This document shows positions 16,245 to 26,493 of a stretch of 49,353 bases of DNA, piece after piece. Each line of letters opens with the position of its first letter. Positions within the stretch are counted from its first letter, which is position 1. The DNA is from Colimorpha sp045591485 (lineage in GTDB: Bacteria > Bacteroidota > Bacteroidia > Bacteroidales > P3): NCBI GenBank assembly GCA_045591485.1, contig JAZNSV010000074.1, positions 1 to 49,353 of the forward strand, written 5' to 3'. The translations under genes were made by a program, and so were the position numbers. The notes under the pieces are model-generated. The model saw only the letters and a program-made list of their open reading frames with translations. It had not been told where the DNA came from and searched no databases.

Positions 16245-19200
16245 ATGAAAAAGTATATCCAATATACAGTAGCAACCCTGCTTGCCATCTTGACTTTTGT
16301 GGGATGTATCCCGCAGGCTCGCCAGTCGGCTATGCGGCCTGGATCCGCTTCTCTCGTGGAAGATGTAGGTGACGATGCTTTAGTTGCATCGAGGGCCGCC
16401 GACTCCTACCATCTCCATACTCAAGCATCCTCACTCTCAACCGAACACTCATCATCTCTTGTCGGACATCAGCAGGTTACGGCCTCCGCGCCCACGGTCG
16501 TCGCCGCCGACAATGTCGTCCTCTTCATCGACAGCGGTGCCGTAGGCCGCGATGTGGAGATTTCCATATTTGCCACCTCCGAGGAACAGTCCGGCGCAAT
16601 CCCCAACCATCTCGCAAACCTCACTGCCGATGGTGCCGTCTACCGCATGCTGCCCGACGGACAGCAGTTCGAACGCGACATCACCATAGCCATGCGTTAC
16701 GACAGTACTGCGCTGCCCTATGGTTATACTGCCGACGACATCTACACTTTCTTCTTCAACGAACAAACGCAGATGTGGCAACAGGTGGAGCGCGACAGCG
16801 TCGATACTCGAAACCAAATTGTCTACTCGCGCACCAACCACTTCACCGACTATATCAATGGTGTGCTCAAGGTGCCGGAGAGCAGCGACGCTATGGCATA
16901 TACGCCCACCAGCATCAAGAACCTCAAGGCCGCCGACCCGATGGAGGGCATCACGCTCATAGCACCGCCCGAGGCCAACAACCAAGGCACTGCCAATCTC
17001 GTCTATCCGCTCACCATCCCCTCCGGTCGCCACGGTATGCAACCCCATCTGTCGATAAACTACAATAGTGCCGGTGGCAGTGGCATCCTCGGCCTCGGTT
17101 GGAGCCTACCCATCAGCGAGATCAGTGTTGAGACTCGCTGGGGTGTACCGCTCTACGACCATGATGATGAAACCGAAGGCTACCTTCTCGATGGCACTAC
17201 TTTGGTTACTTCTTATCTTGACGTAAACAACAATCTTCGCCTCAACAAACCTGTCTACCATCGACAATACGAGCCACGTTCCACTTCAGACACGCTGCGT
17301 TTCTATCCCCGAGTCGAAGGAGCTTTCCGGAAGATTGAACGCATCGGGACAAGCCCCGACAATTATCACTGGGTGGTCACCGAGAAGGACGGCACCCGGC
17401 ACTTCTATGGCCATACTAATAAAGCTCGTCTTTCGGACAACAATGGCAATATAGCCAAGTGGATGATTGAAAAGTCGGTCGACACCTATGGCAATACCAT
17501 CAGTTATTTCTACGCGGTAAAATTCAAAAACAATGATGACGAAAGGGCCGGACGCCAATTGTGCATAGACCGCATCCGCTACACGGGCAGGGATAGCTCC
17601 GGAGATCTCGGACAGTATATAATCAGGTTCCACTACACTGACAAACACGAAAGCCTTACCTCGTTCCGCTATGGAACAGAAGAAATCAACAATTGCCTCC
17701 TCGACCGCGTCGAGGTGATGTTTCGCGACACAATTGTACGCGAGTACTATTTCGGGTACATGGAGGGTGAGTTCGGCAAGACACTGCTGTGCAAAATCTT
17801 TGAAGGCTACGACGACAGTGCCCGCTGTCAGCAGTATAGTTCGTCTGGCCAGAACACTATCCGCAACTTGTCCGCATACGACCGGTGCAATGCTATCACG
17901 ACCGAGAAAAATGTTTACCCCCTTTTGGTGCATTCTTTCAATTATTACGGTCTTGACAGCGATTCCCTTTTTTCGGAGCCGTACACTCTTGCGTCTGGAG
18001 AAAACCAGGATTCCTCGCTAGTGGATGTACTTTCTGCTTTTCTTTATGAAAAAAGTAATTTTGGGGGATCTGCATCCAAGGGCTTCAGTGTCGGAGGCGG
18101 ACTCAATGCCGGAATGGGGTCCGCTACTTGGCTTAAAGCAAAAACCATGGGTGGACATTATTCTTTTAACAAGGATTTCTCAAACGGAGTCATAGCATTC
18201 GCTGACATCAACGGCGACGGATACCCGGATAAAATTTTTCGCAATATTTCAGGTGACATATCTTGCCGTCTGCAGAATCCAACAACAAACACGTTTACGG
18301 AGATTATTCCAGTCCACGGAATAGAACGTTTCCAAAAGTCCTCTACAAAAACCCACAACTGGGGCATCGAAGCCACATTGTACGATTCTGTGGGCGCCGG
18401 AGTGAACTGGAACAACAGCCACTCGACGACATCTGTCTATTTTGCCGACATCAACGGCGACGGCCTTGTTGATGTCGTAGACAACGGCCGCGTGTATGTC
18501 AACAGGGGCAATATGGTATTCGACGACGTGACCGACAACGACACTCTGTGGGTCGGAGGATCGTGTGGCAATGATTTCGTAGAGTTCTCAGGCGAAGTCG
18601 ACCCATCTCTGTTTGAAGACGGCTTCTATACAGTCGAACGCAATATATGCGACTATAAACTTGACACAATGTCCTGCTTTGACCAGATACTTGATACCGA
18701 CAGTACAAATACCACGATCTATGCTGGAAACAAAATGTACGAGCGCGGTCTGGTCTGCCGCACAGTGATCGATACAGTATATTATTCTTACCCACGTACT
18801 TATGAACCGGATATAGACCTTGTACGAATGTGGAAGGCTCCATACAATGGCATTGTTGTAATATACGGAACTGCACGTTTGTCAGACTCGCTGTCCCTTT
18901 TCCGCAATATGACACGCACAACCGACGGGGTCTGGCTGAGCGTACAGAACGCGTCAGACACTGTTTTGCTGGCGTCGGAGATGTTACACCCAAACGAAGC
19001 AAAAAACGTTTCATGTACCACTTCTGTCATGGCAGGCGACACCATCTATTTCCGTATAAATGCCGCAGACAAAAGATTATATGACGAGGTCGTGTGGGAC
19101 CCTAATGTATATTATTCGAGGGTGTCCTATGCCGACAAAACCATTTTCCCGAATTTGGCACAAAGGAAAAGGTTTGTCGACGCCGACAATAAACCTTTGT

Positions 19201-22200
19201 ATTCTTTTAGCTACAATGGCGACTTTATGCTCGACGGGAACACTCCGGTCAGCATTGGCGACACATCATCCAATATATGCTATAACATTTTCGAAGTCAG
19301 GCTCGATGCCCGATCATCCCACAGACTGTCGCAGGATATCGTCTATGCTTTGGTGGAAAGAAATCTCGGGACAGCCGGAGAAACCACTTTCGTTGTCGAC
19401 ACTTTGTCTATGGGTAGCACTTTCTCAAAATCCTACGTGGACACTGTCGTTATGCCAAGCAACCGGGGTCTATATCTGCGTCTATATCCTAAAATGCCAG
19501 GCCAGGTGGATTGGTCCGCCATCAACACCAACGCAACTGTCACTTTGTTGTCGAGCTCCAGTCCGATGCTATCCGAAATGTTGCAGGACTCAAACAAACG
19601 TGATGCCTTCGTTTACCACCCCGTTGTGGATCGTGTGTTTTATGACTATTGTGCCATCCCTGGCGATCCGATACACGGCATTTCCGGTGCCCCTAACTTT
19701 CAGGTGATGGTGAAAACCAAAACCGGACATGCCTTCAACGGACCATTATACCTGACAATTAAAGATTCTTCCAACACGTATTTTAAAAACACCTTCGTCA
19801 ATGTGGTTAACGGTCGCGCCAGTACCGCCGGCCCGTTCGTTTTCAATATCGACAAAACGTATTTCGTGGATTGCTATGCCGATTTTTCCCTTTCTGCCGA
19901 CACAATAAAATCCATAACTCTCTGCTTTGACTCCAGCCATACCCAATATGGCATAGGTATGTATTCGAAGTATGCTGCCGATAGCCGCAAGCACCATGGT
20001 ACATTGTACCGCGGTTGGGGACAGTTTGGGTACAAACATGTTGCAAGTCAGACAAACTATATCAAACGCAGCCTCACCAAGGAACCTGCTTATTATAACA
20101 ATTATGATGCCATCCCCCAACCGGACGATAACACCATCAACACCTTTGACGCCTCAGCCGTCGGCTCAATAGGCGACCCTGAGTCCGACACCTTGGATGG
20201 CTTTTTCAATCCTCTGGCCAGCAGCTTCTTTGAAATGACGGCCGACGGCAAAAACAACTGCTGGGTATCTTATGGCAATGCCGTGGTCTCGCGCCCTGGC
20301 CTCTGCAGCCTCGACAATTATGACATGAATGCTGACATTGACTCACTCGAAGTCGATATGTTCCAGAGTCCGCTTCCAGCCGTTCAGCCAGGCCAAAAGA
20401 TCAAAGCCGTCAATAGACTGATGTTGACAAAGGGACATGGCTATACCGTAAAACAAGTCTCTTTCAGCACTGGTCATTCTGAAATGCTCGGCGACTTTAT
20501 GGATATGAACGGAGACCGATACCCCGACGTATTGTCCGAAAAAGGTATCCAGTATAGCAATGCCCAGGGTGGCCTTGGCAATCTGTCAAAAGGCTATTCG
20601 ACAAACAGCGATCTCAACAAGTCGACAAACATGGCATTCGGCACCACGTTCAATGGTACTTTCCTTTCATCGGGACACGACGAAAACAACAACCCCGCCA
20701 AATCACATTCCGAACCCGAAGTCTCCGATGGCAATATCGGGGCGTCTGTATGCTCCGACAGCACCGAAATATCTTTCATGGATGTTAATGCCGACGGGTT
20801 ACCAGATATCGTTTATTCTATCGGCAAGGTCCAATACAATACTGGATATGGCTTCACCTGCAAACGAAATCTGTCTCTTGATGCGATCCGCTCCTCAACC
20901 AGCACATCCAGTTCGGTAGGTTTGTCAGCAAACCTTTGTGGTTCAAGTATCAAGGCTGGGCTTAACTCCAGCCGGTCTGTCAATAAATCCGTTGAATTGC
21001 TAATGGATATCAATGGCGATGGCCTACCCGACAAAATCACTAATGACAGCATTTATATCAATAAAAGTGACGGATCTTTCTGCCAGTTTGTCGCACTCTC
21101 TGATATGGACCGCAGCATCACGCACTCTTTCAGCCTGAACGCTGCCGGTACTTTCGATATACCTTTTGCAACGTTTAAGGCAGGCATAAGCTTGAGCACA
21201 AGCGGAACCCGCTCGCTCAATTTCTCTGGAGCTCAGTTTATCGATATGGATAACGACGGGTGCGTCGACTTCGTCTTCAAAGACAATGACAGCCTCAAGG
21301 TGCGCTATTCACGCATCGGCAAAGCAAACTTGCTCAAGTCTGTATCCAATTTTGCCAACGCAGAGTTCACGATCGATTATGATATGAGCATTGCTTCTAT
21401 CGATTGCCCACAGCGTCATTGGAACATGGCTTCTCTCTCTGTCTACGACGGACACGACGGTGACGGCGAGAGCCGGGTCTACAAGCGTTTTGGATATGGG
21501 AACCGCCACTACGACCGCTTCGAACGCGACGATTACGGCTACGATACTGTCAAGACTTACGATTATGCCAACCAATCCGATTTCATCTCCAATTCAGTAG
21601 GCAGCCGTTACCGCACCAATACGCAGGATTTCTACAACGATAATTATTTCCGCGCTCATCTGAAGAAACGCGACCGCGTGTCAAAGGGCCGCGCCTATGT
21701 CGAAACACGCTATATCTATGCCGACGCCGACATCGTGGATGGTCATTACCTTGGCGGCAGCATCCCGACTTGGTGCGAAGGCGATGGTTGGCCGGCTGTG
21801 GCAGCCGAAGAGTCATTCCACAGCGAAAGCACAGGCGGTGTAATCGCCACCAAACGCGAATACTCCTATGGCGCTTTCGGCAACGTTACCGATGTGTCCG
21901 ATTCTGGAGACATCGCCGACTCGTTAGACGACTACACTGTTCACATCGACTACGCTCTTGACACAGCTCGCTATATCGTGGCCAATGTTTCAAGCCTCGA
22001 CATACCAGGCTACCGCCACCGAGAAGCCACATACACCACAGAGGGCAGCCTCGAAAAAATCTTTATCGATAACAGTCCCAATCCCCAGTCGGTCTTTTCC
22101 TACCGGTACGACCAATATGGCAATGTCGAAAAGGTGACCACTCCAGCCACCAAAATCAGCTCGGACAGCAACTACTGGATCAGGTACACCTATGACCCCC

Positions 22201-25200
22201 TGACACACTCGCTACCTGTATCTGTCACCAATGCAGAAGGCCACTCCAGCTCGGCACAGTATTCCTACCGCTGGCAGAAGCCGACAAACATATATGACAT
22301 CAGCGGCAACCATATGCGATACACCTACGACAGCCACGGACGTACCCATACAATTACTGGTCCCAAGGAACTTGCCGTTGGCCAGCCCTACACGGTGAAA
22401 TACGACTACTGGTACAACATCTCCTATGCCTATGACAGCCAAGCGGATTCAACGGCCTGCCTACCGTGCTACTTTTGGGCTCGCACTCATAACTTCGACT
22501 CCGAGCACCCCGGCAACGACATCAATACTGTAACTTTCAGCGACGGCCTCGGTCGTATCATTCAAGTGAAAAAAGATATAGAAATCGATGGCTTGGAAGT
22601 TCGCTCGGTTGGCGGCACTGTACGCTATGATGGCCTCGGTCGCATCCAGAAGGAATTCTTTACACGACAAGAGACAGACGCAGTCGTTTCCGACACCATG
22701 CTCAACATGCAACCAGCTTCATGGCAGACGCAGTACGTCTACGATTACCTCGACCGCATCGTACAGACCGATTATGCCGACAGTTCCACCACATCCAAAG
22801 CCTATTCTGTCGCTCCAGACTCCAACGGCATTGCAAGATTCCTCACCTCGTTCACAGACCCTAATGGCCATATCACACATGTTTTCTCCGACCCAAGAGG
22901 ATTGAATATACAAGTGACAGACGCTCTCGGTGGCACTACGATGTTCTACTACGATGCAAGCGGTCAGCTTATCTCCTCGGTAGACCCAGAAGGCAACTCG
23001 ACAGTACACACCTATGACCTCGGCGGACATCGTACCGACCGCAATCATCCCTCGTCCGGACACACCCATTGGGACTACGACGCTGCTGGCAATATGGTGA
23101 AACAGACTCAGAACAGCGGCGAATATATCAATTATGGCTACGACTATTCGCGCCCCGTTCACATCGCTTACTCCAACCGGCCTTGGAATAACGTGTGGTT
23201 CGAGTATGGCGCCGCAGGCAGCGGCAACGAGGCTGGGCGTCTCGTGCGCCAACAGGATGCCACGGGTGTGCAGTATTTTAAATATGACGACATGGGCAAT
23301 ATGATACTCAACCGCCATACCTATATCCAACCTCATGCTGTGAACACGTTGACGCTCACCACTCACTGGAAATACGATAGTTGGGGCCGCATGCTGAATG
23401 TTATTTATCCTGATCGTGACAGCGTCTCCTATCATTACAACTTGGGTGGGCTCCTTCAGAGCATCGACGGCTACAAGCCAGGAAATGTCGGTTACTCTTC
23501 CTATATCAATAGGATAGAATACAATGTTTTCGGACAACGTACTATGGTTGCCGACGGCGACGGCACTGTGACCAGATACGGATACAATCCGCAAAATCTA
23601 CGGCTTTCGTCTATGACGGAATTTCTTACGCGTAGAAATGTCATTCTTCAAGACCTGCATTATTACTATGATCTCGCAGGAAACATTGATTCTATCACGG
23701 ATGTAGGAGAGAATGGACGTATCCAGCGATATGGGTACGACGCCGTCGACCGCCTTATATGGTCAAAGGGAGATATGTCCTTCACGTACGGGGCGGACAC
23801 CAACTATTGGTATAGTATGGCATATAAATATAGTCCGGCAGGCAGACTGCTGAAAAAATACGAAGAAAGCAGACGCTTCTGCACAGCAAGAGGTCCATAC
23901 GACATACGCCATGATTGTACTTTTGGCTATTCAGACATAAACAACCGATTCGCGGTGTCAAACATATCCGACCTCGACAACGGAAATGTCTCTATGCAAT
24001 GGGATGCCAAAGGCAACCTTGTCAGTTCAGTTTGCGACCGTCCTGTCCATGACCTTCACCTTGGCTGGACTGAAGACAACCGTCTGCAGTCTCTCTTGAA
24101 CAAGGACCAAGAAGGAGCGACAGCAGCCTATTATAACTATTCCGCCAATGGCGAACGCAATTTTAAATTGACATCAGCCAATGTGAACATTGTCCAAAAC
24201 GGCACCAGGATGGGTGCGTCAATAGGTCCTGCAATTCCATCCGCTGTAGTCCTTGCTTATCCCACTTTATACGCCTCACCATTGGTCACACTTACAAAAC
24301 ATGGCTACACCAAACACTACTTCGAGGAAGGACGTCGCATCTGCAGCAAGATCGGCGGCGGATTGGGCTGCAATTCCGCAGGTAGCGAGATCGACTATAG
24401 GGTGGATGCACTGAATGGCACTTATCCAGGAATAATCCAACAGCAAAGCAATGGTATCCATCATTCGTTCCAAAACGATATAGGCTGCAATGTCGCGATT
24501 GCCGCCAACTCAGACCTGCACAACATGCTTGTGGCACATGAGCTGTCGCGTGACGAATCCGAACCTGCATTCTTTTACCATACCGATCATCTGGGCAGCA
24601 CTTCATACATCACGAGCCATGGTGACGTGACCCAGACGTTGACCTACCTGCCCTACGGCGAAGACTGGGTGGAATGCAACAGGTTCGACCCTGCCGATAC
24701 CACCCGCCTCGGTATTTACCGTTTCAACGGGAAAGAGAAGGACTACGAATCCGGCTTCCACTACTACGGAGCCAGGTACTACTGGAGTGAGGTGCTGACT
24801 GGCTGGCTGAGCGTCGACCCGATGATGGATAAGTACCCGAGTATTAGCCCGTATGCTTACTGCGTTTGGAATCCGATAAGGTTGGTGGACCCGGATGGTA
24901 GAGACACTTTTTATATTGAGATGGACAAAGGCAGGATTTATCATCAAGAAGCGAAAGGAGACCATTGTATTCGCTTTAGAAAAGATGGGAAAATTTTAGA
25001 TGACAAGACTATGACAGGAATAAAATCTCAAATTAATTATGAAAAAAGTGGCGCATGGGATGCAGATGGGCCTGGGACAACTGATTATCTTGAATTTTGT
25101 GATGCGCAGCTAGGGAAAAGTGTTTTCGATGTAATAACGGAAGAAAGTGCATTTAGCCGTTCTGCAAAAGAATGGGATTTTTATTATTTCGGAGGCGTTG

Positions 25201-25469
25201 GAGGAGAATTATCTTCATCAGGACGAAATGACAAAATGATTCATGACCCCGATAGATATACTTCAGAAAATATCATAGAGTGGCATCATTTTCATCCGAA
25301 CAACACCAGCCAATCATGGTTCCCTTCCTATTCAGATCAGGAAAATTCCCGTTCCTTGCATGTTCCTAGTTATTTATATAATCAAGGAAATACATATCGA
25401 TTTGACCAGGTCGTTAGAAAACGCAATGTCATTCCGAGTGATTATAGAAAAAAAGTGACTGTATATTGA
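16245..25469 (+). CDS. SpvB/Rhs polymorphic toxin with JAMM-like tip
   Basis: A 3074-residue protein. Residues 1-21 are a lipoprotein signal (TFVGC, Cys21). About 235-480 resembles SpvB (GMQPHLSINYNSAGGSGILG). FG-GAP/VCBS-like DxNxDGxxD repeats occur near 648, 730, 1415, 1509, 1585 and 1664. YD/Rhs repeats fill about 1900-2750. The core ends HTDHLGSTSYIT...LGIYRF at about 2826. The conserved module runs from NGKEKDYE to DPDGRD (about 2828-2887), and the last 190 residues are the tip. The order fits a fused TcB-TcC cocoon. The tip has EW, YTSEN, then H3015, H3017, S3028 and D3031 in HHFHP...PSYSD, a JAMM-like zinc site. Base composition turns AT-rich exactly after DPDGRD, so the tip is a replaceable part. 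It is the only complete Rhs body in the window. Confidence 0.93.
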   Translation: MKKYIQYTVATLLAILTFVGCIPQARQSAMRPGSASLVEDVGDDALVASRAADSYHLHTQASSLSTEHSSSLVGHQQVTASAPTVVAADNVVLFIDSGAVGRDVEISIFATSEEQSGAIPNHLANLTADGAVYRMLPDGQQFERDITIAMRYDSTALPYGYTADDIYTFFFNEQTQMWQQVERDSVDTRNQIVYSRTNHFTDYINGVLKVPESSDAMAYTPTSIKNLKAADPMEGITLIAPPEANNQGTANLVYPLTIPSGRHGMQPHLSINYNSAGGSGILGLGWSLPISEISVETRWGVPLYDHDDETEGYLLDGTTLVTSYLDVNNNLRLNKPVYHRQYEPRSTSDTLRFYPRVEGAFRKIERIGTSPDNYHWVVTEKDGTRHFYGHTNKARLSDNNGNIAKWMIEKSVDTYGNTISYFYAVKFKNNDDERAGRQLCIDRIRYTGRDSSGDLGQYIIRFHYTDKHESLTSFRYGTEEINNCLLDRVEVMFRDTIVREYYFGYMEGEFGKTLLCKIFEGYDDSARCQQYSSSGQNTIRNLSAYDRCNAITTEKNVYPLLVHSFNYYGLDSDSLFSEPYTLASGENQDSSLVDVLSAFLYEKSNFGGSASKGFSVGGGLNAGMGSATWLKAKTMGGHYSFNKDFSNGVIAFADINGDGYPDKIFRNISGDISCRLQNPTTNTFTEIIPVHGIERFQKSSTKTHNWGIEATLYDSVGAGVNWNNSHSTTSVYFADINGDGLVDVVDNGRVYVNRGNMVFDDVTDNDTLWVGGSCGNDFVEFSGEVDPSLFEDGFYTVERNICDYKLDTMSCFDQILDTDSTNTTIYAGNKMYERGLVCRTVIDTVYYSYPRTYEPDIDLVRMWKAPYNGIVVIYGTARLSDSLSLFRNMTRTTDGVWLSVQNASDTVLLASEMLHPNEAKNVSCTTSVMAGDTIYFRINAADKRLYDEVVWDPNVYYSRVSYADKTIFPNLAQRKRFVDADNKPLYSFSYNGDFMLDGNTPVSIGDTSSNICYNIFEVRLDARSSHRLSQDIVYALVERNLGTAGETTFVVDTLSMGSTFSKSYVDTVVMPSNRGLYLRLYPKMPGQVDWSAINTNATVTLLSSSSPMLSEMLQDSNKRDAFVYHPVVDRVFYDYCAIPGDPIHGISGAPNFQVMVKTKTGHAFNGPLYLTIKDSSNTYFKNTFVNVVNGRASTAGPFVFNIDKTYFVDCYADFSLSADTIKSITLCFDSSHTQYGIGMYSKYAADSRKHHGTLYRGWGQFGYKHVASQTNYIKRSLTKEPAYYNNYDAIPQPDDNTINTFDASAVGSIGDPESDTLDGFFNPLASSFFEMTADGKNNCWVSYGNAVVSRPGLCSLDNYDMNADIDSLEVDMFQSPLPAVQPGQKIKAVNRLMLTKGHGYTVKQVSFSTGHSEMLGDFMDMNGDRYPDVLSEKGIQYSNAQGGLGNLSKGYSTNSDLNKSTNMAFGTTFNGTFLSSGHDENNNPAKSHSEPEVSDGNIGASVCSDSTEISFMDVNADGLPDIVYSIGKVQYNTGYGFTCKRNLSLDAIRSSTSTSSSVGLSANLCGSSIKAGLNSSRSVNKSVELLMDINGDGLPDKITNDSIYINKSDGSFCQFVALSDMDRSITHSFSLNAAGTFDIPFATFKAGISLSTSGTRSLNFSGAQFIDMDNDGCVDFVFKDNDSLKVRYSRIGKANLLKSVSNFANAEFTIDYDMSIASIDCPQRHWNMASLSVYDGHDGDGESRVYKRFGYGNRHYDRFERDDYGYDTVKTYDYANQSDFISNSVGSRYRTNTQDFYNDNYFRAHLKKRDRVSKGRAYVETRYIYADADIVDGHYLGGSIPTWCEGDGWPAVAAEESFHSESTGGVIATKREYSYGAFGNVTDVSDSGDIADSLDDYTVHIDYALDTARYIVANVSSLDIPGYRHREATYTTEGSLEKIFIDNSPNPQSVFSYRYDQYGNVEKVTTPATKISSDSNYWIRYTYDPLTHSLPVSVTNAEGHSSSAQYSYRWQKPTNIYDISGNHMRYTYDSHGRTHTITGPKELAVGQPYTVKYDYWYNISYAYDSQADSTACLPCYFWARTHNFDSEHPGNDINTVTFSDGLGRIIQVKKDIEIDGLEVRSVGGTVRYDGLGRIQKEFFTRQETDAVVSDTMLNMQPASWQTQYVYDYLDRIVQTDYADSSTTSKAYSVAPDSNGIARFLTSFTDPNGHITHVFSDPRGLNIQVTDALGGTTMFYYDASGQLISSVDPEGNSTVHTYDLGGHRTDRNHPSSGHTHWDYDAAGNMVKQTQNSGEYINYGYDYSRPVHIAYSNRPWNNVWFEYGAAGSGNEAGRLVRQQDATGVQYFKYDDMGNMILNRHTYIQPHAVNTLTLTTHWKYDSWGRMLNVIYPDRDSVSYHYNLGGLLQSIDGYKPGNVGYSSYINRIEYNVFGQRTMVADGDGTVTRYGYNPQNLRLSSMTEFLTRRNVILQDLHYYYDLAGNIDSITDVGENGRIQRYGYDAVDRLIWSKGDMSFTYGADTNYWYSMAYKYSPAGRLLKKYEESRRFCTARGPYDIRHDCTFGYSDINNRFAVSNISDLDNGNVSMQWDAKGNLVSSVCDRPVHDLHLGWTEDNRLQSLLNKDQEGATAAYYNYSANGERNFKLTSANVNIVQNGTRMGASIGPAIPSAVVLAYPTLYASPLVTLTKHGYTKHYFEEGRRICSKIGGGLGCNSAGSEIDYRVDALNGTYPGIIQQQSNGIHHSFQNDIGCNVAIAANSDLHNMLVAHELSRDESEPAFFYHTDHLGSTSYITSHGDVTQTLTYLPYGEDWVECNRFDPADTTRLGIYRFNGKEKDYESGFHYYGARYYWSEVLTGWLSVDPMMDKYPSISPYAYCVWNPIRLVDPDGRDTFYIEMDKGRIYHQEAKGDHCIRFRKDGKILDDKTMTGIKSQINYEKSGAWDADGPGTTDYLEFCDAQLGKSVFDVITEESAFSRSAKEWDFYYFGGVGGELSSSGRNDKMIHDPDRYTSENIIEWHHFHPNNTSQSWFPSYSDQENSRSLHVPSYLYNQGNTYRFDQVVRKRNVIPSDYRKKVTVY
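24726..24905 (+). repeat. Conserved tip-junction module (array repeat unit)
   Basis: About 180 bp, from the Asn-Gly codons of NGKEKDYE through WLSVDP, DKYP, SISPYAYC and WNP to DPDG. Close copies occur inverted near 2520-2695, 5400-5570, 6935-7110, 8285-8460, 9810-9990 and 13325-13495. Direct copies lie near 26565-26740, 28135-28305, 29305-29480, 30795-31040 and 32425-32595. It is present once in the Rhs gene and once in each orphan, is DNA-similar throughout, and has sharp edges: leaders or core before it, unrelated toxins after it. It is the obvious substrate for homologous or site-specific exchange. Confidence 0.88.
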
Positions 25470-25488
25470 GAATCTAGAAAATCTCATT

Positions 25489-26256
25489 ATGAAAATAAAA
25501 ACAATTATATTATACTTTCTATCCTCTATTTGGGCGCCTTTTGGATTTGTGGTAAATGCACAAAGTATGTATCCATCATTGCCTACTTCAATTTATTACA
25601 ATATGGATACATCAAAAATAATATTGGGAGAAGATCAGATTACAAGGACATCTTATTCCGGCGTAGAAATTGCAAGAATTTTTGATGGTTCTTGGGAACC
25701 AGATAGTGCCATGTTAGCGATACCATACGAAGATGTACCATGTACAAAAAATGAGATAGTCACATTACCTCTATTGGAAATAAATAGTCGGGAATTAGAT
25801 GGTTTAATCTCTGAAATTATTGATAAAACGATTTCAGAGGGTTATTCCTATAGCCCGGATACCGTTATTTCACGTGGCATAGTTTTTAATATTCGTTTCT
25901 ATTATGATAGGTATTCTCAACAAAAAAACCTTATGATGAAAATAGATGTTCTTTCAAATTATTATTTGGGAACCAATTTCAAGTACAACAAAAGAAACTA
26001 TTCAGGCTCAAATATTTACTGTTGTTATCATAAAGGAATTTTGGGTATTGTTACATTCTCAGATGATATAGATGCTTCTTATGTCAAGTCATTATTTGCA
26101 GAAACTGAACAGAATGTGTCTCTACATCTATATAAGAAGCAACGACAAAAAATAGATAGCGATTTAGGCTCACCGATTAAAGATGTTCATAGTACTAATT
26201 ATGGACTATATCGAAAGTATGTACTGCAAAATAATAAATGGGTTATTGGTGATTAA
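25489..26256 (+). CDS. Putative immunity of the expressed Rhs tip
   Basis: A 255-residue protein with a signal peptide (LYFLSSIWAPFGFVVNAQ, no lipobox). The mature N-terminus reads IYYNMDTSK, like the immunity protein at 32960 (IYYNMDTAR), which pairs with a related but truncated tip. It starts 19 bp after the Rhs stop and shares the AT-rich composition of the tip. The inferred role is periplasmic inhibition of the JAMM-like tip. No known family is recognised. Confidence 0.7.
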   Translation: MKIKTIILYFLSSIWAPFGFVVNAQSMYPSLPTSIYYNMDTSKIILGEDQITRTSYSGVEIARIFDGSWEPDSAMLAIPYEDVPCTKNEIVTLPLLEINSRELDGLISEIIDKTISEGYSYSPDTVISRGIVFNIRFYYDRYSQQKNLMMKIDVLSNYYLGTNFKYNKRNYSGSNIYCCYHKGILGIVTFSDDIDASYVKSLFAETEQNVSLHLYKKQRQKIDSDLGSPIKDVHSTNYGLYRKYVLQNNKWVIGD

Positions 26257-26493
26257 TTAAGAAGAATTCGGCCTTGCTCTTATCTGCCAGAGTGAAACCG
26301 ATTACAAAAAATGAAACAACTAACCATATGACCACATATATAAAAACAGACCATACTACTTTTTGTGGCGGCCAAGATGTTACGGAAAACGCAAAATAGT
26401 GCAAATAATCAGATCCGGTTATACGCTAACGGATGCACTTCTATCCCCGTACCCACAGCATCCTTGTTCTTGCCCCAATAAAATGATAAATAT

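Noticed and set aside
24276..24965. Minus-strand ORFs inside the Rhs 3' region
   Set aside because: They are antisense to the conserved core and module, and the same pattern recurs opposite every module copy.
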